Source: Halomonas qaidamensis
GTDB lineage: Bacteria > Pseudomonadota > Gammaproteobacteria > Pseudomonadales > Halomonadaceae
Direction: 5' to 3'
Assembly: GCF_025917315.1 (NCBI RefSeq)
Contig: NZ_CP080627.1
Coordinates: forward strand, 2,356,001 to 2,420,000
Length of the DNA: 64,000 nucleotides
Position numbers and translations under genes: made by a program. A model generated the notes under the pieces. The model saw only the letters and a program-made list of their open reading frames with translations. It ran no database searches and was not told the origin of the DNA. Shown here piece by piece: positions 53,810 through 61,544 of this stretch; within the stretch, counting starts at the first letter, position 1; every line of letters starts with the position of its first letter.

Positions 53810-56488
53810 TTACCCCTTTAACACACCAGAAAGCAGCGTGGTGGCACTATCGATTAGCTCATCTAAATGCTGCGGGCCTTTAAAGCTTTCCGCATACACT
53901 TTATAAAGCGATTCCGTGCCGCTGGGGCGGGCCGCAAACCAACCATTGTCAGTTGTTACCTTCAAACCACCAATGGCTGCGCCGTTGCCGGGGGCGTTGA
54001 CCAATACTGCAGTGATCGGGTCACCTGCCAAGGTAGTTTCAGTAACACTCTCTGCGCTGAGCTGTTTGAAAGCCGCCTTTTCTTCAACAGTACAGGCGGT
54101 ATCGACACGCTTATAGAACGGCTCGCCGAAACGTTCGGTTAATGAACGGTAATACTCACTGGGCGTTTTCCCAGTAACCGCCATTATTTCCGCCGCTAGC
54201 AAACACAGTGCAATGCCATCTTTATCAGTCGACCAAGCCTTACCATCACGAGTTAATAAACTAGCGCCAGCACTCTCTTCACCGCCAAAGGCTAACCAGC
54301 CATCGTGCAAGCCTTCAACAAACCACTTAAAACCGACAGGCACTTCATACAGCTTACGCTGATGACTCGCCACCACCCGGTCAATCATCGAAGAGGACAC
54401 CAGCGTCTTACCAATGCTAAGTGTTTCTGCCCACTCAGGCCGATGGCCGATCAGATAATCCACACACACCGCTAAAAAGTGATTGGGGTTCATCAACCCG
54501 TTGGCATCGACAATGCCATGGCGATCAGCATCGGGGTCGTTACCAAAGGCAATATCAAAGCGGTCTTTGATATTCAGCAAATTAGCCATCGCTGCTGAGC
54601 TTGAGCAGTCCATGCGGATTTTGCCGTCATGATCCGGCGGCATAAAGCTGAAGGTGGCATCGACCGAGGTATTCACCACTTCAAGATTTAAGCCGAAGTG
54701 TTCAGCCACTGCCTGCCATACCGGTAATGCCGTACCGCCCATAGGGTCGACACCCAGCGTAAGATTAGCGTTTTGAATAGCAGCCATATCCACCACGCTG
54801 CCCAACTGCGCAACATAGTGGGCAGTAAAGTCATACTCCTGAGCATGAGCCAACGCCTGCTCTAATGGCACCAACGTAATGTCATTTAACTGGCGCAGCA
54901 AATAAGCATTAGCGCGAAGCTCAATCCAAGACGTGGCGTCAGTATCTGCTGGGCCGCCATGGGCAGGGTTATATTTAATACCACCATCTTCTGGTGGATT
55001 ATGAGAAGGCGTAATAATCAAGCCATCAGCTAACGCCGCCTGGTCGCAGAAATGCTGTTTTTGAGCATGATTGTGCTGCAGAATCGCCCGGCTCACCAAA
55101 GGCGTTGCAGTGATGCCAGCATCTTTTTCGATAAGCACCGGCACCTTGTTAGCCGCCAACACCCGCAGCGCGCACTCCCAAGCAGGTTTTGAAAGCGCAT
55201 GGGTATCAACACCCAAAAACATAGGCCCCTGGTAGCCTGCTTCCGAACGGTAATCCACCACCGCTTGGGTAATCGCAAAAATGTGTGCAGCGTTAAAGGT
55301 GCGTTCTGAGGCACGCCCCCGATGGCCAGACGTACCAAATGCCACCCGCTCTTTCGAGATATTGGCATCCGGAGTTTCATCAAAAAACGCCTTAACGATG
55401 GCATCCATTCTACTTGCTCCCTCATTAACATTTAATTGGTTTGCGCGCGCCTGCCAAAACTTAACAGCGAGTTTGGGGTTCCCCACCCTAACGGCATCGC
55501 TTGCTGCCTGTTGCGCCATTTTAGCAGTCGCGGCTGGATCATTAAGTAACTGCTCTATGGCAGCCTGCCATGCCTTAGGAGAGTCTTCTACCAGAAGCCC
55601 ATTGACCCCATGGCTAACTATTTCCGTATAAGGATAACGATTAGCGTAAACCCCCACCCCACCCATCGCGGTAATATCGAAAAACTTAATAAACGACTTT
55701 CCCCGATTAAAGGGAGTGTTTAACAATGGTGCCAACCCAATATGAAGCAGGTTACTCGCTTGGTAAGTGCGAAAAGCGCTCCACGGTAACGGATCGGGTA
55801 CGGCGGTACGAGGCAATGCAGCCAACGCGCTAGGCGTATGCTTGCCAAGCATTATTTCCAGCTGAGTATCGGTGCGGGTTTGCTGAATGGCCGTTAACGC
55901 AGGCGCAATATGCTGTAAGTCATTCAGGTGCGCCCGTGTGCCATAAAAGCCAATTTTCCAAGGGGTATTAGAAGAAGGCAACGATGCAAAATGCGCTAAC
56001 GGCGGTAGCGCCGCAATCATTGGAGGCGTTAGTACCACAACGTGATGATGATAGGGCTGGAAACGCTCAGCGAGTGCACCACTACAAGCAATAACCTCAT
56101 CACATAAGGCAAGCAACCTAGGCTGCAGCTTCGCAATACGTGCCATTCGCTTTCGATAGGTTTGCGGTAGCGTTGAGTCGTTGGCCGCCGCCTCAATATC
56201 ATCGTCAATTAAGTAACCAATATAGCCAAATGCGTGGCGGTTGCGTTCTAGCCAGCGCAGCCAACTGGGCGGCAATGAACGACACAGTAGTAGATTCGCA
56301 CCGGCATACTGGCGCAAAAAGGAACGACCGTAACGCCAAGCAGCACCGAAAGAGCGCGAAGCAACAAAACGCTCAACCGCTGCCCCCTGGCTTTGCAGCG
56401 CAGGCGCTGCAGATTTAAGAAAATAGATATCTTCTGTTGGCAGGCCACCATCGCTAAGCACGACCCACGAAGAGTGGCTATTCACCAT
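53810..56488 (-). CDS. Glycosyltransferase fused to phosphoglucomutase
   Basis: An 892-aa open frame with two unrelated enzymes. Residues 1-360 are a GT4-like glycosyltransferase (LIDDDIEAA, WKIGFYGTRAHLNDL, GLAPLLNTPFNRGKSFIK, VNGLLVEDS). From 361 to the end it is Pgm: FGTSGHRGRA, ITPSHNPPEDGGIKYNP (phosphoserine loop), GNDPDADRHGIV (metal site), GEESAGASL and RPSGTESLYK. M361 (ATG at 55408) has its own GGGAG eight nt upstream, and the Pgm part lacks about 15-25 residues of usual N-terminus, so it may also be made separately. A natural-looking stop pair TAATGA lies in another frame at the junction. Confidence 0.85.
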   Translation of the reverse strand: MVNSHSSWVVLSDGGLPTEDIYFLKSAAPALQSQGAAVERFVASRSFGAAWRYGRSFLRQYAGANLLLCRSLPPSWLRWLERNRHAFGYIGYLIDDDIEAAANDSTLPQTYRKRMARIAKLQPRLLALCDEVIACSGALAERFQPYHHHVVVLTPPMIAALPPLAHFASLPSSNTPWKIGFYGTRAHLNDLQHIAPALTAIQQTRTDTQLEIMLGKHTPSALAALPRTAVPDPLPWSAFRTYQASNLLHIGLAPLLNTPFNRGKSFIKFFDITAMGGVGVYANRYPYTEIVSHGVNGLLVEDSPKAWQAAIEQLLNDPAATAKMAQQAASDAVRVGNPKLAVKFWQARANQLNVNEGASRMDAIVKAFFDETPDANISKERVAFGTSGHRGRASERTFNAAHIFAITQAVVDYRSEAGYQGPMFLGVDTHALSKPAWECALRVLAANKVPVLIEKDAGITATPLVSRAILQHNHAQKQHFCDQAALADGLIITPSHNPPEDGGIKYNPAHGGPADTDATSWIELRANAYLLRQLNDITLVPLEQALAHAQEYDFTAHYVAQLGSVVDMAAIQNANLTLGVDPMGGTALPVWQAVAEHFGLNLEVVNTSVDATFSFMPPDHDGKIRMDCSSSAAMANLLNIKDRFDIAFGNDPDADRHGIVDANGLMNPNHFLAVCVDYLIGHRPEWAETLSIGKTLVSSSMIDRVVASHQRKLYEVPVGFKWFVEGLHDGWLAFGGEESAGASLLTRDGKAWSTDKDGIALCLLAAEIMAVTGKTPSEYYRSLTERFGEPFYKRVDTACTVEEKAAFKQLSAESVTETTLAGDPITAVLVNAPGNGAAIGGLKVTTDNGWFAARPSGTESLYKVYAESFKGPQHLDELIDSATTLLSGVLKG

Positions 56489-56579
56489 AAGATCTCTTTA
56501 AGCTGTATCAACATAGCTGCTTTCGCGGGTGCGCTGACGCTTACGCCGCGCTACAAAACCTATAGATTCAATACATGGG

Positions 56580-56651
56580 TAGCGCGTGGTAACGAATCTC
56601 GCGAGGAACGAGCGAATGAGGCACCCGCGGGAGGCGGCGGAACGACGCCCA
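56580..56651. repeat. REP-like interspersed repeat B
   Basis: 72 bp nearly identical to repeat A (TAGCGCGTGGTAACG...CCCGCGGGAGGCGGCGGAAC...GACGCCCA). Intergenic between two glycosyltransferase genes. Confidence 0.75.
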
Positions 56652-56732
56652 ATGGCAACGCCACCAACCGACCCCAGCACCGTTGCCGCAACCTTCGCGG
56701 GAGCGCTGTCGCTACAACACTTTTATCGGCAA

Positions 56733-59051
56733 TTATCTTAATGAAAAGTCTTCATGTACCAACGTCAGATTGGGATTATAAGCAGGATCACAATCCAAAT
56801 GTTTCCCCCAGGTACGGCGCATGTACGCCACTTCACTTAGCCAGCGGGCGCGTTTAGTTGGCGTATCATCGGCACCACGCGAGATAGACTCATGGTGGTA
56901 AAGTTCAGCAAACGGAGACCACAAGTTACGGTAGCCTGCCTCTCTCACTTTGATACAGAAGTCGACATCGTTATAAGCAACGCTTAGGTGCTGTTCATTT
57001 AAGCCACCAACGTTGTTAAATACATTTTTGCGCACTAACAAACAGGCAGCCGTCACCGCCGATAAGTTCTGAACCAGCTTCAAACGCCCAGTGTAACCGT
57101 CACTTTCACGGGGGAAGAAACGATGCGCGTGGCCCGCCACATCACCTAAACCGAGAATGACCCCACCATGCTGCAGCATGCCATTTGGATAATAGAGTTT
57201 GGCACCCACACAGCCAATTTCAGAACGACAAGCTTGGCTGACCATTTCAGTTAGCCAATACTCGTTTACCGGCTCTACATCATTATTGATTAAGCCAATA
57301 ATGCTGCCATTAGCGTGCAACGCACCAAAGTTATTAATCGCTGAGTAGTTAAACGGATGATCCCAATGCAACACACGAACGCGAGGGTCGCGTTTTGCTA
57401 CCTCCTCCATGTACGCAATAGCGTCAGGACAGTCGCTCTGATTATCTAGAATCAACAGTTCAAAATGAGTATAAGCAGTGCGTTCTAAGATAGCGTCTAC
57501 ACAGGGCCGTAAAATATCTACACCATTACGGGTAGGCACCAATAAACTCACCAGTGGCGCAGGGTTAGGAATAGGCCATTCGATACGTACCGAGTCATTG
57601 GTTAATCCAGGTTGAACCATCGCTTTCGCACTCGCCACGTGCTGCTTTAGTACACTACTTACTAAGGAGATGGCGTCCTGCTGGTGAAGCGGATGAGGGA
57701 AGTCTTCACTACGGTGATATAACATAGCAGGCAAATGACACACCGATTTTTCGTTGCCGTGAGTCACTTTCCACATCATAAAAGTAAGTGCTAATGCATA
57801 ATCTACCGCTGCTCGGCTGGTGAGGTTAGAGAGCAGATCTGCCTGCTCTGACTCCAGCTGCCATAATAACCTTCGCTTATATAGCGCTACTCGGCCAATG
57901 TAGTTAGTTGAAAGTAGCAAGTCCGGATTCCAGCCTGGCTTAAAACGTGGCTGGCAGCGCTTACCACCAGCTGTTATCACATCCTCATCAGTATAAAAAA
58001 GCTGTGCATTAGGATAATCGTTCCACGCTTTTGCAAGCATACACAGCGCTTCAGGGGCTAACTGATCCCCCCAGCTAATACGCATTACCCCATCGCCTTG
58101 GGTTTGAATAAACCCTTGGTGGTCTAACTTTGCCAAGGTGCGATGGTAACTACGAATCAGATTAATGCGGCTAGTGCTAGGAATATAGCCTTCTAACGTT
58201 CGACGCTGAGCATCAGTAATCTCAGCGGAAAGCACGACAAACACTTCCCAAAAAAAGTAACTTTGCGCTTTTAAAGAGTTAATGGTGGCAATAAAAGGCG
58301 CCTCGCCTTGCTCTAGGTCGCCCAACGTTACTGGCATGATGAGCGAGAATAACGGCGCCGTTTTCAAATTGGCAATTATTGACTGAGGATCTTCGCTCGC
58401 CGTTTTTTCGGTCGTATCTACCCATCGCGCATAGTCTTCTGACACATGTTGTTTTGCATGGGTTTGGTTATATTCCGCCAAGGCAATACTGCGCCAGCTG
58501 CGTCCTTGCGCTACTGACTCTACATGAAGATGACGAATCACCTCACGCGAAGTCATCCCTTTGTAACTTGCATGATTATTGATCAAGCGGCGCGCCAAGC
58601 GGTTATGTGCAAACCAAGGCGTCAACCACACCCACTCAACAGTCAGGTGCGCTAAGGCAGCTTCGCTAGCCAGCAGTGAAAATGTAATTTTCTTGACACC
58701 CATCGGCACCCAGAGAATTCGCTTAGTCGTTTTCCCCGGACGCAATGACACCGACGTTTCGATAATGCCTTTATGGGTATAGAAAAAAATCGTGGCGGCA
58801 CCGTGAGCATCGGCTCCTAACCCGTCCAGTTCCAACATATTCCAGCCGGGAAGTGGCTTCTCACCATCACTAACACAGTGAGTGCTTGCTTTCACTGCCG
58901 TATTAATATTGGTTGCAGCTTCGCTCTTGAAGAGAGGTGCATCGACCACGTGAACAGTAGGGTTTCGCCGCCAGAAGGGAGGAACTACATTGTACCTGCC
59001 AATGGCGGCCATCATTTCATTTAACCTAACAATATGCTGCCTCATCGCCAT
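56733..59051 (-). CDS. Two-domain family 2 glycosyltransferase
   Basis: A 772-aa protein. After a ~180-residue N-terminal beta-rich domain come a first GT2-like domain (FSLIMPVTLGDLEQ, about 240-370, with YTDEDVI) and a clear second GT2 domain (VSLLVPTRNGVDIL, LLILDNQSD, NNDVEPV; about 500-720). The layout resembles rhamnan or O-antigen synthases. Cytoplasmic, no membrane helix seen. Part of the polysaccharide cluster, transcribed toward galU. Confidence 0.85.
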   Translation of the reverse strand: MAMRQHIVRLNEMMAAIGRYNVVPPFWRRNPTVHVVDAPLFKSEAATNINTAVKASTHCVSDGEKPLPGWNMLELDGLGADAHGAATIFFYTHKGIIETSVSLRPGKTTKRILWVPMGVKKITFSLLASEAALAHLTVEWVWLTPWFAHNRLARRLINNHASYKGMTSREVIRHLHVESVAQGRSWRSIALAEYNQTHAKQHVSEDYARWVDTTEKTASEDPQSIIANLKTAPLFSLIMPVTLGDLEQGEAPFIATINSLKAQSYFFWEVFVVLSAEITDAQRRTLEGYIPSTSRINLIRSYHRTLAKLDHQGFIQTQGDGVMRISWGDQLAPEALCMLAKAWNDYPNAQLFYTDEDVITAGGKRCQPRFKPGWNPDLLLSTNYIGRVALYKRRLLWQLESEQADLLSNLTSRAAVDYALALTFMMWKVTHGNEKSVCHLPAMLYHRSEDFPHPLHQQDAISLVSSVLKQHVASAKAMVQPGLTNDSVRIEWPIPNPAPLVSLLVPTRNGVDILRPCVDAILERTAYTHFELLILDNQSDCPDAIAYMEEVAKRDPRVRVLHWDHPFNYSAINNFGALHANGSIIGLINNDVEPVNEYWLTEMVSQACRSEIGCVGAKLYYPNGMLQHGGVILGLGDVAGHAHRFFPRESDGYTGRLKLVQNLSAVTAACLLVRKNVFNNVGGLNEQHLSVAYNDVDFCIKVREAGYRNLWSPFAELYHHESISRGADDTPTKRARWLSEVAYMRRTWGKHLDCDPAYNPNLTLVHEDFSLR

Positions 59052-59081
59052 CCTTAACCCATTTCGTTACCAAGGCAACAC

Positions 59082-61409
59082 TTACCCAATAAGAGTGCTA
59101 GCGATCTGCTCCCAGCGCAGTATCCCCAACGTTTTGAGGTATTCATCTGAAGCGATGATACGCTTTTCACGAATGCCTTCAAACGCCTTCTTATCCAGCT
59201 GTGCACACTTTTGGTGAATGACCTCATCAAGACTATGGGTAACCTTCGGGGTCTGCACAACAAAACGAGCATTGGTTTGCGTTGCCAGAAACTCAGGTGC
59301 GACGGCACGGGCTAACTCAGGATCAACATTCCCTGCGCTATGTACAAAGACAATACGCTGAAACAAACGGCTTAAATAATTAAACATGGAGTAGCTAGAA
59401 GATGAGCCAAATATCAAACATGTTTTTGGCATCAGCGCCTTCGGATATTCAATGACTAGCAACCGCCCAAAATTGGGTAAACCATTATCATACGTTTTAT
59501 AGCGCGTATGACTGAACGACGTTAGCACTTCTACATTAGAGGTTTGCTTCGGCGTTAACTTATTGCCAAGGTCACCTCCCATAGTTTTTTCTTGGTAGCG
59601 GTCATTTTTAAACAACGCCACACAGTCACTTTTTTCTAGTCCTAACGACACTGCTAGTGCGATAGCGGCGGTCATCGCTCCTTTATGGGTCCAGTGAGTA
59701 TCAGTAGGGATAAAAGCGCTATCGCCTAAGGACTGTAACTCATTAACAGGATAAACCATTTTGGCTGATGCTTTTAGGCTCAGCACCTGCTGTATAGGGC
59801 CACTTTCGCCTTCTAGTCGAGGGTGATAACTCGCGCCCATCACACTCTCTTTCGAGGGAGCCACCAATAACGCCCAAGGAACTTCACCTGCCAAAACATC
59901 CAGCTGAGTAAGGTACTCATTCCAACTGGCCATGCCAGAGTGGGTCAGACGCATCCGCCCCATAAACTGGTCAACACTGCCATTGGTGTCGTTATCCAAA
60001 AATAGCCAACCTTGCTTACCTATCAGAACTTTTAGTTGCCGAGCAGCTTCTACGTCACGGATATCAACGTCCACGTCTTGCAGTAACCAACGCTCATCTT
60101 CAAGTGCCAACCATAAGCGGAAATGACCTAGCTTAGGCGGCACGGTAAAACGGAAGCCACATCTCCGTTGTGGGTGATTGTCTGCAGGCACTGAAAAAAT
60201 GTTCGTAATAACATCCGGGCGGTCAATTTCCAGCGGATGGCAAAGCTCAAAGTCGGGCTGCCACTCCGCTATAATGCGCACCTGGGACTGCATTTCCGCT
60301 AGGCTTTTGGGCAACAATAACCAACCCTGCACAACTCGGCCAGAAGGTTGAAAGCGAGAACCACGCTGGGCAGAAGGAAAATCTAATGCCCAGCGCTCTA
60401 TTGGTGGTTGCTCACTAGTTGTGGCAGAAGACCAATCTTTTAAACGACGCTTAAGCCAGCGTGTTAAGTCCGAACCTGAAGAGGTTTCCATCGCGTTTTT
60501 GTCATTAGCTGGCCCTTTCGGCTTATTTTCTGTTACAGATTTTGTTTCCGTTACGGCCTGGGTTTTATTAACAAGCTGTTGCAACCATTTCATTTGATGT
60601 TTGACCTTAGGCGCAAGCTCAGCAGCCACTCGACACGCAGTATCATTGCGGTCATGGCGCATAAAATAGTCGCGCTGCTTTTGATAGTTAGGTGTCGCCG
60701 CACTGCCCCGCTTAGCTTTACCTAATACAAATTCCTCTACCGACTTTACCAAGTAGTGGTTAATACGTGCCCCTTCCCAAATGATATGCTCGCTTAACCC
60801 AAATCGTGGGTTACCTTGCTTATCGCGGCGCGGTTCAATCGGCTCGCCCAAACTGTTAACGTAATACCCCTGCTTCAAACGGGCAAAATGAGGGTTATCG
60901 AAACGCTCAACATAACCCGGACGAACCACACTTTTAATATGATGATTGGGGCCAAATGTCTTTTTAGCTCGCTGCGTAAAACGCTCAATAACTAAGCCAT
61001 CTTCACGAAATTTGGCACCATTAGAACCAAAGCAGGCCCAATTCAAGCCCAATGCGCCCACACTAGGCGACGCAAAGCGTGTTTCTAACCACTCAATAAG
61101 TGGCCGTTCACCAGCACAAGGCAATAGATACTCATCAGCATCAATAAACGCCACTAGATCAATATGACTAGGGCATGTTTCCAATAACTGCTGATAGGCT
61201 AGCAGCTGAGGTGGTGTCTCGCCCGTTGGAACCGAGATCAATGTTACCAAGCCCTGCTCAGCAAGCACCGACAGTAATTCGTGAGTACCGTCAGTACTCT
61301 CATTATCAGCTATTAAAAAATGGCTGGCTCCCACCGTCAGATGGAACGCCAGCCACTCAACTAAGCTATCTACTTCATTTTTAACAATGGCAGCAATCGC
61401 AAGCTTCAA
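59082..61409 (-). CDS. Glycosyltransferase fused to an AlgX/AlgJ-like acetyltransferase domain
   Basis: A 775-aa fusion. The N-terminal ~280 residues are a GT92/GT2-type domain (AAIVKNEVDSLVEWLAFH, DNESTDGT, DADEYLL). After a linker (about 280-455), residues 456-770 match AlgX/AlgJ SGNH-like polysaccharide O-acetyltransferases: GKQGWLFLDND, LLVAPSKE, FIPTDTHWTHKGA (Asp-His pair) and a FGSSSSYSMF serine loop. No signal peptide, whereas AlgX/J act in the periplasm, so topology is a puzzle. Overlapping roles in chain growth and acetylation are inferred. Confidence 0.82.
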   Translation of the reverse strand: MKLAIAAIVKNEVDSLVEWLAFHLTVGASHFLIADNESTDGTHELLSVLAEQGLVTLISVPTGETPPQLLAYQQLLETCPSHIDLVAFIDADEYLLPCAGERPLIEWLETRFASPSVGALGLNWACFGSNGAKFREDGLVIERFTQRAKKTFGPNHHIKSVVRPGYVERFDNPHFARLKQGYYVNSLGEPIEPRRDKQGNPRFGLSEHIIWEGARINHYLVKSVEEFVLGKAKRGSAATPNYQKQRDYFMRHDRNDTACRVAAELAPKVKHQMKWLQQLVNKTQAVTETKSVTENKPKGPANDKNAMETSSGSDLTRWLKRRLKDWSSATTSEQPPIERWALDFPSAQRGSRFQPSGRVVQGWLLLPKSLAEMQSQVRIIAEWQPDFELCHPLEIDRPDVITNIFSVPADNHPQRRCGFRFTVPPKLGHFRLWLALEDERWLLQDVDVDIRDVEAARQLKVLIGKQGWLFLDNDTNGSVDQFMGRMRLTHSGMASWNEYLTQLDVLAGEVPWALLVAPSKESVMGASYHPRLEGESGPIQQVLSLKASAKMVYPVNELQSLGDSAFIPTDTHWTHKGAMTAAIALAVSLGLEKSDCVALFKNDRYQEKTMGGDLGNKLTPKQTSNVEVLTSFSHTRYKTYDNGLPNFGRLLVIEYPKALMPKTCLIFGSSSSYSMFNYLSRLFQRIVFVHSAGNVDPELARAVAPEFLATQTNARFVVQTPKVTHSLDEVIHQKCAQLDKKAFEGIREKRIIASDEYLKTLGILRWEQIASTLIG

Positions 61410-61490
61410 ACAAAACCCCTAACCGTCTGTGTAACCTGTTTGTGTAACTTAAGAATCAAATAGCTCAAGAATTGATTAACTTAAACATTT

Positions 61491-61544
61491 AGTACCTAGA
61501 ACAATTAGCACCTAGAACATTGAGCACCTAGAACATTGAGCACC
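61491..61544. repeat. 16-bp tandem repeat
   Basis: Three and a third units of AGCACCTAGAACATTG-like sequence (61491-61506, 61507-61522, 61523-61538, partial to 61544), ending at the stop codon of the next minus-strand gene. Confidence 0.85.

Noticed and set aside
55990..56012. GGCGGTAGCG resembling the RfaH ops element
   Set aside because: It is on the plus strand inside a minus-strand coding region, so it would not be in the transcript's leader.
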